DNA from: Phycicoccus sp. Root101
GTDB lineage: Bacteria; Actinomycetota; Actinomycetes; Actinomycetales; Dermatophilaceae
NCBI RefSeq assembly: GCF_001426245.1
Contig: NZ_LMCM01000010.1
Location: 1-64,000 of the forward strand
DNA length: 64,000 nucleotides
Direction of reading: 5' to 3'
Below, one piece after another: positions 1 through 8,232 of the stretch. Positions within the stretch are counted from its first letter, which is position 1; each line of letters begins with the position of its first letter. A program made the position numbers and the translations under genes. The notes under the pieces are model-generated. The model made no database searches. It was not told the origin of the DNA and saw nothing but the letters and a program-made list of their open reading frames with translations.

Positions 1-141
1 CCCCCGGACCCGCGGACCCGACGCTACGCCCGACAGCCGCGCCCCGGAAGAGTCCTCGGGAGGGCCTCAAAGCGACCGCTTGACAACAGAAGGGTGCCGG
101 AGTGGGGAACCTGCTGATCGGCGGGCTTTCGCGCTGGCGGA

Positions 142-147
142 TAGCGT
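142..147 (+). promoter_or_regulatory. leaderless-type -10 box (TAGCGT)
   Basis: TAGCGT lies 6 nt before the ATG at 154. This matches the spacing seen before many genes in the window and supports 154 as the real start of the frameshifted epimerase gene. Confidence 0.5.
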
Positions 148-153
148 CGAGGC

Positions 154-1087
154 ATGCGCGTAGTCGTCATTGGCGGTACTGGACACATCGGAACCTACTT
201 GGCTCCCAGCCTGGTCGAGGCGGGCCACGCGACCCGTGGTGATCAGCCGGGGAACGCAGAAGGCGTACCGCGACGATGACCGCTGGCAAGACATTGAGAT
301 GGTCGTCTGCGACCGCGAAGCCGCCGAGCGTGACGGCACCTTCGGGGCCACGGTTGTCGACCTCAATCCCGACGCCGTCATGGACCTGACCTGCTTCACC
401 CCCGACCAGGCACGTCAGCTCGTCGAAGCCCTGGACGGCCAGCACCTCATCCACACCGGCACCGTCTGGTCCTACGGCGCGAGCGCCTTGGTCCCGACGA
501 AGGAAGACGCGCCCAAGCACCCATACGGCGAGTACGGCGTCAACAAGTTAGCCGTCGAGCAGTACCTCACGAGCCAGGACCGCGTCCGCGCCAGCGTCGT
601 GCACCCCGGCCACATCTCGGGTCCGGGCTGGATGGCGATCAACCCGCAGGGCAACCTCGACCCCGGCGTCATCGACCGTCTCCGCGAGAACGGCTCCTGT
701 CTGCTGCCCGACCGTGGCGGCGAGACGATCCACCACGTCCACGCCGAGGACGTCGCCGGCCTGCACCAGGCCTGCCTCGACCACCCGGACAAGGCAACAG
801 GCGAGAGCTTCAACAGCGTCTGCACCGAGGCGCTCACCCTACGCGGGTACGCCGAGCTCGTCGCCCGCCACTTCGGCCACGAGCCCAAGCTCGAGTTCGC
901 GCCGTGGGCCGAGTTCGGACAGCGCGTCCACGCCGAGGCAGCCCAGGCCACGATGGAGCACATCGGCCGCGCGCCCATGTTCTCGATGGCCAAGGCCAAG
1001 GACCTCCTCGGCTTCGAGCCGAAGCACAGCGTCGTCGACACGGTGCTGGAGTCCCTCGACGCCTGGGTCCCCACCAACCGCACCTGA
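154..1087 (+). pseudogene. NAD-dependent epimerase/dehydratase, frameshifted near its N-terminus
   Basis: Extended short-chain dehydrogenase/epimerase with a Rossmann fold. Reading from the ATG at 154 gives MRVVVIGGTGHIG, the dinucleotide-binding GGxGxxG-type motif, but this frame stops after about 40 codons. The rest of the protein (VVISRGTQKAYRDD onwards, with a YGVNK YxxxK-type catalytic pair and HPGHISGPGW) lies in the next frame and runs intact to 1087. Removing one C from the CCC run at 233-235 joins the frames into a normal protein of about 310 residues. Either the gene carries a +1 frameshift or the base call is wrong. An internal start in the second frame would lack the cofactor-binding loop, so it should not be functional. 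The substrate is not predictable from sequence. Confidence 0.75.
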
Positions 1088-1134
1088 CAGGCTTAGGTCA
1101 CCCGCCGAAAGACCACAGACACCAGGGAGATCCG

Positions 1135-1326
1135 ATGGCCACGCCCGTGGACGGACGGCCCCCACTGCAGCGCGCGCTCGACGCCACCGCGGCCATGAAG
1201 CCCGGCACGTGGGAGAGCGTCGAGACGTTGGCGGTGCTGGCGATCGAGGCCAAGGACCTGCCCGACGGCCCACGTCTGCTGGCCTCGGCGCATACGGCGG
1301 CCGACGGGGCCAAGCCCGGCACCTAG
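1135..1326 (+). CDS. small repeat protein interrupted by an amber codon (63 aa; open to 1392 after the stop)
   Basis: Unrecognised small soluble protein. A GGGAG ribosome site precedes ATG 1135. The reading frame contains the phrase KPGTWESVETLAVLA near residues 22-36 and meets TAG at 1324-1326. In the same frame the next 21 codons continue as ESIRALAWLARADRELGD and end at TGA 1390-1392. The two segments are an internal repeat, KPGT-W-ES.. and KPGT-stop-ES.., so the stop occupies the position of the repeat's conserved Trp (TGG in copy 1, TAG in copy 2). The intact ancestor was probably 85 residues with two helical repeats. It follows the frameshifted epimerase by 47 bp, so both may be decaying together. 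Confidence 0.5.
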   Translation: MATPVDGRPPLQRALDATAAMKPGTWESVETLAVLAIEAKDLPDGPRLLASAHTAADGAKPGT

Positions 1327-1453
1327 GAGAGCATCCGGGCCCTGGCCTGGCTCGCGCGGGCCGACCGCGAGCTCGGCGACACCCCCAGCTGAGCCCACTC
1401 ACACACCCGACCGCGGGCTCGACGACGCCGGACGCCAACGCCCGAGAGAGGCC

Positions 1454-1459
1454 TAGGGT
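1454..1459 (+). promoter_or_regulatory. leaderless-type -10 box (TAGGGT)
   Basis: TAGGGT ends 7 nt before ATG 1467 of the serine hydrolase gene. Confidence 0.5.
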
Positions 1460-1466
1460 CGCAACC

Positions 1467-2645
1467 ATGACCAGCCCCGCCGAGCCGTACGTCGCCGAGG
1501 GCTTCGGCCCCGTCGCCGACGCGTTCCGCCGCAACTTCACCGACCCCGGCGACGGCGCCGCGGCTGTGACCGTCGTGCACCGCGGCCGCACGGTCGTGGA
1601 CCTGTGGGGCGGCACCGACGTCGTCAACCAGCGGCCGATGCCCGCGGACGGGCTGATGATGGTCGCCTCGTGCAGCAAGGGCGTCACCGCGACCGTGCTG
1701 GCGATGCTCCTCGAGCGCGATGTCCTCGACCCCGAGGAACGCGTTGCGACCTGGTGGCCCGAGTTCGCCGCCGCAGGCAAGGACCACGTCACCCTCGGCA
1801 TGGTCGCCTCCCACACCGCTGGCCTGCCCTACCCGCCGCTGGGCACCGGCCTGCAAGGCCTCGACCTGCACCGTGGGCCAGCCGTGACCGCGGCCCTGGC
1901 CGGTGCGACTCCCCTCTGGCAGCCGGGGACCGCGATGGCCTACCACCCGGTGACCTACGGGACGCTGCTCGACGAGATCGTCAAGCGCGCCAGTGGGCAG
2001 TCCATCGCCCAGCACGTGCGCACCCTCATCGCCGAACCCCTCGGCGTCGATCTCTGGATGGGGCTGCCGCCCGAGCTCGTCCCCCGCGTGGTGCCCGGCC
2101 TCTGGGAGCAGCAGAGCCCGATGACCCCCGACGACGACTCGGCGCCAGACCCAAATTCGTATGCTGCGCAGCGGCAGGCGTTCCTGCGCGAGAACCCGCC
2201 CATGGACCCCGACTTCGACGACCCCGACGAGGTCCGCGAGCACTACGCCGCCGAACGTCCCGCCATCGGTGCCATCACCGACGCCCGCGCCCTGGCCACG
2301 ATGTATGCCGCGCTGCTCGGCCCCGTGGGCGGCGTCCGGCTCATCAGCAAAGAGACCCGGGCAACGGTGACCCGACCTCAGACCGACGGTGTCGAGACCC
2401 TGGTCGAGAGCGGCACGGCCGGCCCCGACATCCGGTTCGGCCTCGGCTACCAGCTGGCCTCGGCCAGCATGCCCGGCTTCGGCCCGACGTCCTTCGGGCA
2501 CACCGGCGCCGGCGCTCGTCTCGGCATCGCCGACCCGGAGCACGAGGTCGGGTTCGGCTACGTCACCAGCCTGATGCGCAACATCGGCCCGGACGGCGAC
2601 CCGCGCTGGAAGGCGCTCATCGACGCCATACGGGGCTGTCTCTAA
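1467..2645 (+). CDS. serine hydrolase, beta-lactamase/class C esterase family
   Basis: Predicted penicillin-binding-protein-like hydrolase (beta-lactamase domain family, often carboxylesterases) of 392 residues. The nucleophile motif SxxK is S68-C-S-K71 and a Tyr-containing motif, AYHP around residues 158-161, stands where the YxN/YxH base is expected. An FGHTG segment near the C-terminus fits the third active-site element. No signal peptide is visible, which favours a cytoplasmic esterase or peptidase over a secreted beta-lactamase. Start 1467 is supported by the TAGGGT box 7 nt upstream. The gene converges on the MBL-fold gene and their stop codons overlap by 4 bp. The substrate is unknown. 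Confidence 0.85.
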   Translation: MTSPAEPYVAEGFGPVADAFRRNFTDPGDGAAAVTVVHRGRTVVDLWGGTDVVNQRPMPADGLMMVASCSKGVTATVLAMLLERDVLDPEERVATWWPEFAAAGKDHVTLGMVASHTAGLPYPPLGTGLQGLDLHRGPAVTAALAGATPLWQPGTAMAYHPVTYGTLLDEIVKRASGQSIAQHVRTLIAEPLGVDLWMGLPPELVPRVVPGLWEQQSPMTPDDDSAPDPNSYAAQRQAFLRENPPMDPDFDDPDEVREHYAAERPAIGAITDARALATMYAALLGPVGGVRLISKETRATVTRPQTDGVETLVESGTAGPDIRFGLGYQLASASMPGFGPTSFGHTGAGARLGIADPEHEVGFGYVTSLMRNIGPDGDPRWKALIDAIRGCL

Positions 2646-3463
2646 CCGTCGACCTGCAGGACGAAGTCGTCGAAGACATGGCGGCCGAGTCGGTCACCGA
2701 CCTGCGCCACCGCCCGCTGGACGTCACGGAGCTGGTCGACGGTCATCTCCAGCGGCGGCTCGTCCGGCTGGAAAGTCGTGCGGATCGGGTAGTCGACGCC
2801 CGGAGTGGTGCTCATCTCGATGTGGCAGCCGACCACGTGGCTCACCGGGTGGGTGTCGGCGAACGCGACGAGCCGGTCGATGGTCTGCGCGAAGGCGACC
2901 CGGTCCTCGACGTAGAGCCTCCCCGGGTAGACCGTGTCGCCGGTCAGGAGGAACCCGGTCCGGGCGTCGAAGTACGTCACCGCTGCCGCGTCGTGGCCTG
3001 GGCTCGCGAGGCAGTCGACCACCCGACCACCGAGGTCGAGCCGGGCCGAGTGGTCCGGGTCCGAGGTCAGCCCGAGGAAGCCGTAGATCGACTCGCGGTC
3101 GGGGTCGACCACCGTGGTGTCGGGACGGTCGGCGAACTGACCGTCCCCCGCGACGTGGTCACCGTGCGAGTGCGTGTGCATTACCAGCAGCTCGTACCCG
3201 GGACGCGGATGGCGTTGCAGCCACTGGCCGACGAGCGCATCGACGATTTCGCGCAGCGGGAGCAGGGAGGCGTCGGCAGTGGCCCCGGTGTCCAGCAGCA
3301 GGGCGCGCTCGGCCCCGAACAGCAGGAACAGGAACGGCGCCTCGTAGTTGATCGCCTTGTTCTGCCGCAGGACCACCGTGGCGTCGTCGTGCCAGTGGAC
3401 CTGCAGGTCGGGGTCGGTGTTGTGCTTGGCCGACTCGGACCCGTGGATCCAACGGACCTGCAA
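2642..3463 (-). CDS. MBL-fold metallo-hydrolase
   Basis: Metallo-beta-lactamase-fold hydrolase of 273 residues. The metal-binding signature HTHSHGDHVAG lies near residues 96-106, followed by a second histidine site SPGHDAAA and an aspartate in LTGDTVYPG. The fold covers glyoxalase II-like, lactonase and general hydrolase activities and nothing here picks one. The start is TTG at 3463; no ATG or GTG is available between it and the stop of the upstream gene, only about 30 bp away, so the two minus-strand genes form an operon. The adjacent rhodanese hints at sulfur or thiol chemistry (persulfide dioxygenases are MBL proteins), but it is divergent and the link is inference. Confidence 0.82.
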   Translation of the reverse strand: MQVRWIHGSESAKHNTDPDLQVHWHDDATVVLRQNKAINYEAPFLFLLFGAERALLLDTGATADASLLPLREIVDALVGQWLQRHPRPGYELLVMHTHSHGDHVAGDGQFADRPDTTVVDPDRESIYGFLGLTSDPDHSARLDLGGRVVDCLASPGHDAAAVTYFDARTGFLLTGDTVYPGRLYVEDRVAFAQTIDRLVAFADTHPVSHVVGCHIEMSTTPGVDYPIRTTFQPDEPPLEMTVDQLRDVQRAVAQVGDRLGRHVFDDFVLQVDG

Positions 3464-3493
3464 CGGATCGGGGGTGGTCCACGGCGTCCGCGG

Positions 3494-3886
3494 TCAGGAG
3501 TAGGTGGGGCGGTCCGGGTGCTCGGGGTCGGCGGTCGCAGGGGCGGACGGGCGGTGAGCCGCAGCGGTCGCGTCCTCCTCGCCATACAGGAGCTGGTCCT
3601 TGTCGGTGATGATCGACAGCGGGGCGCCGCTGGCCTCGGTGAGCTGCTCGCCGAGCCGGTCGTAGGAGGTGGGCGGGAGCTGCACGCCGCCGGCCTCGAG
3701 GGCATCCTTGAGGCGCATGGCCAGGTCGGACGGGGAGGAGCCGTCGTTCGCCGCCTCACCCAGGGTGACGACGGTGCGGACGTAGTGGTCGAGCTGTTCG
3801 GGGCTGAGCGACTCGACGAACGGCGTGCTCAGGGTGATCGTGAGACCACGGTCCGGGGTGTGGCCGACAGGCACCTGTTCAGTCAT
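3494..3886 (-). CDS. conserved hypothetical protein (130 aa)
   Basis: Unrecognised protein of 130 residues with no membrane segment or signal peptide. The N-terminal two thirds look folded, with a segment PEQLDHYVRTVVTLGEAAN and a following helix-loop region, while the last 30 residues are rich in Ala, Pro, Asp and His and probably disordered. ATG 3886 is backed by a TAGGGT box 7 nt upstream. The gene leads the unit that continues into the MBL-fold hydrolase and is divergent from the rhodanese gene. Confidence 0.7.
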   Translation of the reverse strand: MTEQVPVGHTPDRGLTITLSTPFVESLSPEQLDHYVRTVVTLGEAANDGSSPSDLAMRLKDALEAGGVQLPPTSYDRLGEQLTEASGAPLSIITDKDQLLYGEEDATAAAHRPSAPATADPEHPDRPTYS

Positions 3887-3893
3887 GCGTCCG

Positions 3894-3899
3894 ACCCTA
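3894..3899 (-). promoter_or_regulatory. leaderless-type -10 box (TAGGGT on minus strand)
   Basis: Reads TAGGGT on the minus strand, 7 nt before ATG 3886. CAGGAT at 3946-3951 occupies the same position before the divergent rhodanese start at 3959. Confidence 0.45.
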
Positions 3900-3958
3900 G
3901 CCGCGGCCGCCCTGACATGCCTCGGCGAGCGTGGGGCGGCGGTGGCAGGATGGCGGCC

Positions 3959-4285
3959 ATGAACATCCCCCAGGTGTCCGTGTCCGAAGTCGCCGACGAC
4001 GCCGTCATGCTCGACGTCCGTGAGCAGGACGAGTGGGACGCCGGCCACGCCCCGGGCGCCGTGCACATCCCGCTGGGTGACCTCCCCGCCCGCCTCGACG
4101 AGCTGCCCGACACCGACGCCGGGACCCTCGCCGTCACCTGTCGCGGCGGTGGGCGCTCGGCCCGCGCCGTGGCCTGGCTGTCGCAGCAGGGCTTCGACGT
4201 GGCGAACGTGGACGGCGGCATGAAGGCCTGGGAGGCCGCCGGCAAGCCCCTGACCGCCGACTCCGGCACCGCGTCGGTCAAGTAG
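3959..4285 (+). CDS. rhodanese-like domain protein
   Basis: Single-domain rhodanese of 108 residues. The substrate loop is C61-RGGGRS, with the catalytic cysteine that would carry a persulfide; LDVREQDEWDAGH near residues 18-30 is the typical N-terminal signature. Such stand-alone domains move sulfane sulfur to acceptors in the cytoplasm. An in-frame ATG at 3950 exists, but CAGGAT sits 7 nt before 3959 and the shorter start begins where family members usually do. A DUF3806-like gene follows 6 bp after the stop, so the two are probably co-transcribed. Confidence 0.88.
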   Translation: MNIPQVSVSEVADDAVMLDVREQDEWDAGHAPGAVHIPLGDLPARLDELPDTDAGTLAVTCRGGGRSARAVAWLSQQGFDVANVDGGMKAWEAAGKPLTADSGTASVK

Positions 4286-4291
4286 CCGACG

Positions 4292-4807
4292 ATGGCCTGG
4301 TTCGGTCGCCGCAAGGACTCGGAGTCCGAGCCGGAGCCCGTGGGGGAGCTCGAGCTCGCCTCGGCCGGTGACCAGCTCGTCGACGACGGCGAGTCGCTGC
4401 GGCCGATCGTCAAGGGCCTCGGCCCCGACGAGAAGGCCCGCATCGACTCCGCACTCGCGGACCTCGAGGCGGAGGGCGTGGACGTCGACGACCTCTCCTC
4501 CCTGAGCGAGGGCCTCGACAAGGCGTATGCCGCGTGGGCGTCCGGCGACGAGGACAGCCGTCCCGACCATGCCGCCATCGTCGAGCGGTACGCCATCGGC
4601 ATCGGCTCCCACCTCGACCGCAAGACCGACCTCGACTGGCAGGTGGTCACCGATGTGTTCGGCACCGACCTGTCGCTGACCGAGGGGTTCAAGGGGTCGT
4701 TCGTCGTCGTGCCGCACAACCTCGTGGCAGGACGGTGGATGCGCGGCGAGACCGGCTGGATCCCCGCGGTCGTCGGCCACATCATCCGCCGCCGCACCCG
4801 CCGCTGA
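4292..4807 (+). CDS. DUF3806-like protein (171 aa)
   Basis: Cytoplasmic protein of 171 residues. The basic start (MAWFGRRKD) is followed by a strongly acidic region and a C-terminal domain with YAIGIGSHLDRKTDLDWQVV and WIPAVVGHIIRRR. The pattern resembles DUF3806 proteins of unknown function; this is recognition by eye. It is coupled to the rhodanese gene by a 6-bp gap. The next 145 bases (4808-4952) are less GC-rich, hold several GTATCG/GATATC-like words and act as the upstream region of the ATPase gene. Confidence 0.7.
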   Translation: MAWFGRRKDSESEPEPVGELELASAGDQLVDDGESLRPIVKGLGPDEKARIDSALADLEAEGVDVDDLSSLSEGLDKAYAAWASGDEDSRPDHAAIVERYAIGIGSHLDRKTDLDWQVVTDVFGTDLSLTEGFKGSFVVVPHNLVAGRWMRGETGWIPAVVGHIIRRRTRR

Positions 4808-4940
4808 TCTGACCGACAGGGCCTCGATCACGGGGTATCGGTGAGTATCGCGATGAGGCTAGACAGCGGCATACGCGGGCATCGAGCGCGACACGATCGG
4901 CACGTATCCGCGCCTCTCGGGATATCCCTAGACACACGCA

Positions 4941-4946
4941 TACCCT
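4941..4946 (+). promoter_or_regulatory. leaderless-type -10 box (TACCCT)
   Basis: TACCCT ends 6 nt before GTG 4953 and supports that start for the ATPase gene. Confidence 0.5.
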
Positions 4947-4952
4947 GCGATC

Positions 4953-6164
4953 GTGGACCCGATCCGTAACCCCTATGCCCCCGGCGCCGGCCAGCGCCCA
5001 CCCGAGCTGGCGGGGCGCGACGAGCAGCTCCAGGCGTTCGACATCGTGCTGGAGCGGATCGCGCGAGGCCGGCCCGAACGCTCCATCGTCCTCACCGGCC
5101 TGCGGGGCGTCGGCAAGACGGTACTGCTCAACGCGCTGCGCTCGGCCGCGGTCCGCGCGCACTGGGGCACCGGCAAGCTCGAGGCACGCCCCGACCAGGG
5201 CCTGCGCCGCCCGCTGTCGGCCGCGCTGCACGTCGCAGTCCGCGAGCTCGGCCACCCGCAGGGCGACGACGTCGACCACGTGCTCGGCGTGATCAAGGCG
5301 TTCGCCCAGCGCGACTCCGCTCCCGGCGCAAAGCTCCGCGAGAAGTGGAACCCTGGCATCGACGCCCCCGCCGTCACGGGCCGCGCCGACTCCGGTGACA
5401 TCGAGATCGACCTCGTCGAGCTGCTCACCGACGTGGGCGGGCTCGCCGCTGACGTTGGCAAGGGCGTCGCGATCTTCGTCGACGAGATGCAGGACCTCAC
5501 TCCCGAGGACGTCTCCGCGGTCTGCGCCGCCTGCCACGAGATCTCGCAGTCGGGCCTGCCGGTGATCGTCGTCGGCGCCGGCCTCCCGCACCTGCCTGCG
5601 GTCCTGTCCGCGTCGAAGTCCTACTCCGAGCGCCTCTTCCGGTACCAGCGCATCGACCGGCTCGACCGCAGCGCGGCTGACCTCGCGCTCGTCGCGCCCG
5701 CCGAGGACGAGGGCGCCGACTTCACCCCCGAGGCCCTCGAGGCGATGTATGCCGCGACGGCCGGGTACCCCTACTTCGTCCAGGCGTACGGCAAGGTCGC
5801 CTGGGACGTCGCCCCGCGCACGCCGATCACCGTCGAGGACATCAAGGTCGCGGCGCCCGAGGCGGAGGCAGAGCTGGCGGTCGGGTTCTTCGGGTCGCGG
5901 TTCGAGCGGGCCACGCCGGCCGAGCGGGAGTACCTGCGCGCCATGGCCGATGCCGCGGTGGCGATGGTCGAGTCTGGCGAGGAGGTCGACGAGACCGAGT
6001 CGGTGCCGACCTCAGCGGTAGCGACCCTGCTCGACCGCAAGCCGCAGTCGCTGTCGCCGGCGCGGGACGCCCTGCTCAAGAAGGGGCTCATCTACTCGGG
6101 CGAGCGTGGCCGGATCGCGTTCACCGTCCCCCACTTCGGCCGCTACCTGCGCGCCACCGGCTGA
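4953..6164 (+). CDS. AAA/ORC-like ATPase with C-terminal winged helix
   Basis: Predicted ATP-binding protein of 403 residues of the single-module AAA type found in many actinobacteria. Walker A is GLRGVGKT near residues 49-56 and Walker B is IFVDEMQDL in the centre; an arginine-rich segment (ERLFRYQRI) may provide the sensor region. The last 90 residues, with a proline/serine-rich turn (RKPQSLSPARDALLKKGLI), look like a winged-helix DNA-binding domain, as in archaeal-type ORC/Cdc6-like ATPases. It is the first gene of a short unit with a GNAT gene 6 bp downstream. No partner nuclease or toxin is adjacent, so a defence role is not supported. Confidence 0.85.
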   Translation: MDPIRNPYAPGAGQRPPELAGRDEQLQAFDIVLERIARGRPERSIVLTGLRGVGKTVLLNALRSAAVRAHWGTGKLEARPDQGLRRPLSAALHVAVRELGHPQGDDVDHVLGVIKAFAQRDSAPGAKLREKWNPGIDAPAVTGRADSGDIEIDLVELLTDVGGLAADVGKGVAIFVDEMQDLTPEDVSAVCAACHEISQSGLPVIVVGAGLPHLPAVLSASKSYSERLFRYQRIDRLDRSAADLALVAPAEDEGADFTPEALEAMYAATAGYPYFVQAYGKVAWDVAPRTPITVEDIKVAAPEAEAELAVGFFGSRFERATPAEREYLRAMADAAVAMVESGEEVDETESVPTSAVATLLDRKPQSLSPARDALLKKGLIYSGERGRIAFTVPHFGRYLRATG

Positions 6165-6170
6165 GCGATC

Positions 6171-6713
6171 ATGTCCGTCCTGCTGTCGACGGAGCGGCTG
6201 CTGCTGCGGCCCTGGCGGGTCGCGGAGGCGTTCGTCCAGCGGGAGCTGTGGACCGAGCGCGACCCGCGAGTCCCGCCGCACCGGCGCCTCAACAAGGAAG
6301 GCCACCCGACGCTCGCCGAGCTCGAGGAGTCGATCCGCACCGACGGTGTCTGGACGACCGGGCTGCTCGCCGTCGAGCGCCGGGTCGAGGGCGACGTCAT
6401 CGGCTACTGCGGCCTGGTCCACTCCGGGCGCGGTTCCGAGGGTGGGGACGAGGGTGGGGACAAGGGTAGGGACGAGCCGGAGCTGGCGTTCGAGCTGCTG
6501 CGCCGCGTCCACGGTCAGGGCTATGCGACCGAGGCCGCACTTGCCGTCATCGAGCACGCCCGGGCCGACGGACACCAGCGGCTCTGGGCCACGGTCTGGG
6601 ACTGGAACACCGCGTCGCGGCGAGTGCTGGCCAAGCTCGGGTTCACCGAGTCCGGGCGGACCGAGGTCGACCCCGAGCACGGCACGACCCTGTGGACCGT
6701 GCTCGACCTCTGA
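6171..6713 (+). CDS. GNAT family N-acetyltransferase
   Basis: RimJ/RimL-like acetyltransferase of 180 residues. It opens with the family signature TERLLLRPW and carries the acetyl-CoA loop RRVHGQGYATEAA and the DWNTASRRVLAKLGF motif near the C-terminus. The acceptor, probably a protein N-terminus or small amine, cannot be told. A loop between the central strands holds three copies of a four-residue EGGD-like unit coded by a 12-bp tandem repeat (6438-6473). The short remainder up to 6770 contains a 22-codon open stretch discussed under rejected items. Confidence 0.88.
   Translation: MSVLLSTERLLLRPWRVAEAFVQRELWTERDPRVPPHRRLNKEGHPTLAELEESIRTDGVWTTGLLAVERRVEGDVIGYCGLVHSGRGSEGGDEGGDKGRDEPELAFELLRRVHGQGYATEAALAVIEHARADGHQRLWATVWDWNTASRRVLAKLGFTESGRTEVDPEHGTTLWTVLDL
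6438..6473 (+). repeat. 12-bp tandem repeat, 3 copies, within GNAT gene
   Basis: Three consecutive 12-base units, GAGGGTGGGGAC twice and then AAGGGTAGGGAC. They encode EGGD-EGGD-KGRD in a surface loop between the two halves of the acetyltransferase. Copy-number change would stay in frame. Confidence 0.9.
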
Positions 6714-6770
6714 GCCCATGGGTGCAACGGGCCTGGGAGCTCTACGCGACCCTCGTGGAGCTGAGGAAGA

Positions 6771-7682
6771 TCACCGACCCGTTCGCGTGAGGGCGCGGTG
6801 CTCGGCGACGACGTCCCCCAGGATGCGCAGGTTGGCGTCGACGTCCCGGTCCAGGTCCACCGCCGACTTCCACACGGCCCAGCCGCGCGCCCGTGCCCAC
6901 GTGTCGGCGTCCAGCCCGATCGCGTCGCGGAAGACCTCGCGGGCCCGACCCGCCAGGAAGGTCCAGGCGATGACGAGGTCGCAGGCCGGGTCGCCGACAC
7001 CGCTCGTGCCGAAGTCGATGACGGCTGCGAGCCGTTCGTCGCGCACGAGCAGGTTGCCGGCGGCGACGTCGCCGTGGAACCACACCGGGTCACCGGTCCA
7101 CCGGGTCGTCAGTGCCGTCTGAAACACGTCGCGCGCGCCTGCCGCGAGGCCCCGTTCGAGGCGGCCGAACGCCTCCTCGGCCTCCTCGGCGTAGACCCCG
7201 AGGTCACCGCCGCGGTGGAACGAGTGCTCGCCGGCCAGGGGACCGCCTGCGGCGGGAGCAGCCCGCAGCGCCCCCAGGAAGTCGGCCAGATCCTGCGCGA
7301 ACCGCGTCGACGCAGACCCCTCCGGGACCGTCGACGCCGAGGCGGTCGCCCCCTCGACCCACCGGCGCACCGACCACGGGTGCGGGTACCCCGGTCCCGG
7401 TCGACCGTTCGCGACGACCTCCGGGACCGGCAGGGGCAGGTATGGCGCCAGCACGGGAAGCCAGCGGGCCTCCTTCGCGACGCCCGCGACATACCGCTCG
7501 TGGGTGGGGAGGCGGACGGAGAGGTCCTCGCCGAGCCGGTAGGTGCGGTTGTCCCAGCCGTCGACCGGGACCGGCCGGACGGGCAACCCGGCCCACTGCG
7601 GGAACTGCTCGTCGACCAGCCGGCGGACCACGGAGGCGTCGATGCCTGCCCGGCCGTCGGGACCCGTGTCACCGGACGACAT
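6771..7682 (-). CDS. aminoglycoside phosphotransferase-family kinase
   Basis: APH/choline-kinase-like phosphotransferase of about 303 residues. The catalytic loop reads WFHGDVAAGNLL (Brenner motif HxDxxxxN) and the metal-binding segment is VIDFGTSGVGDPACDL; the N-terminal lobe has GWDNRTYRLG. The family phosphorylates small hydroxylated compounds; antibiotic resistance is possible but not implied. I chose ATG 7682. The frame also stays open to a TTG at 7751, and the extra N-terminal residues look non-domain. The gene converges on the GNAT gene. The 170 bases between 7682 and 7856 serve both this gene and the divergent DUF427 gene. Confidence 0.85.
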   Translation of the reverse strand: MSSGDTGPDGRAGIDASVVRRLVDEQFPQWAGLPVRPVPVDGWDNRTYRLGEDLSVRLPTHERYVAGVAKEARWLPVLAPYLPLPVPEVVANGRPGPGYPHPWSVRRWVEGATASASTVPEGSASTRFAQDLADFLGALRAAPAAGGPLAGEHSFHRGGDLGVYAEEAEEAFGRLERGLAAGARDVFQTALTTRWTGDPVWFHGDVAAGNLLVRDERLAAVIDFGTSGVGDPACDLVIAWTFLAGRAREVFRDAIGLDADTWARARGWAVWKSAVDLDRDVDANLRILGDVVAEHRALTRTGR

Positions 7683-7855
7683 CGGCGGGGCGGACTGGTC
7701 CAGGCGGTCGGGCACGCAGTCCACCTTGGTGGGCGCGGCGACCCGGCTCAACCGGTTTGTTCACGGCCGGGGAACACGGTGGGGCTGTGCGAGGTTCGAC
7801 CTGTCGACAGTCCGGCACTGCCGCGAGGGCCGTGCCACCAGCGAAGGAGCAGGGC

Positions 7856-8137
7856 ATGCGCGCGATCTGGAACGACACCGTCATCGCCGAAAGTGACGAC
7901 ACCGTCGTCGTCGAGAACAACCACTACTTCCCGCGCTCCTCGGTGCGCGAGGACCTGCTGCAGGACTCCGACACGACGAGCGTGTGCCCGTGGAAGGGCA
8001 CGGCGTCCTACCAGTCGATCGAGGTCGACGGGCAGGTCAACAAGGACGCCCTGTGGTTCTACCCCGAGCCCAAGGACGCGGCGAAGGAGATCACCGACCG
8101 GGTCGCCTTCTGGAAGGGCGTCACCGTCACGCCGTGA
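7856..8137 (+). CDS. DUF427 domain protein
   Basis: Small cytoplasmic protein of 93 residues with the DUF427 pattern: MRAIWNDTVIAESDDTVVVENNHYFP, a CPWKGTASY motif in the centre and ALWFYPEPKDAAKEI near the end. The biochemical function is unknown for the family. A clear ribosome site, GAAGGAG, lies about 6 nt before ATG 7856, so this gene is not leaderless. It stands alone between a divergent kinase gene and the DUF421 gene. Confidence 0.88.
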   Translation: MRAIWNDTVIAESDDTVVVENNHYFPRSSVREDLLQDSDTTSVCPWKGTASYQSIEVDGQVNKDALWFYPEPKDAAKEITDRVAFWKGVTVTP

Positions 8138-8232
8138 CGGCCAGCTGAACGCCGGCTGAGCTCGGGGCCCGACTCCGGCGCGCGGGCCGCTCGACGCGAT
8201 TACGTTGAGCGGGACCGACCCGAGGAGCCCCG

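Noticed and set aside
1-153. Gene in the first 153 bases
   Set aside because: Open frames there are antisense shadows; only a -10-like box and a TTGACA word (80-85) without good spacing are seen.
1604-4285. Long plus-strand reading frame of about 890 codons
   Set aside because: It is an Arg/Pro-rich shadow of the serine hydrolase, the antisense of the MBL gene and the 130-aa gene; only its last 109 codons, the rhodanese gene, are real.
6722-6790. 22-codon coding-like stretch (VQRAWELYATLVELRK) after the GNAT gene
   Set aside because: It looks like a natural helix but has no ribosome site, overlaps the phosphotransferase gene end and may be a chance or a tiny relic; not enough for a gene call.
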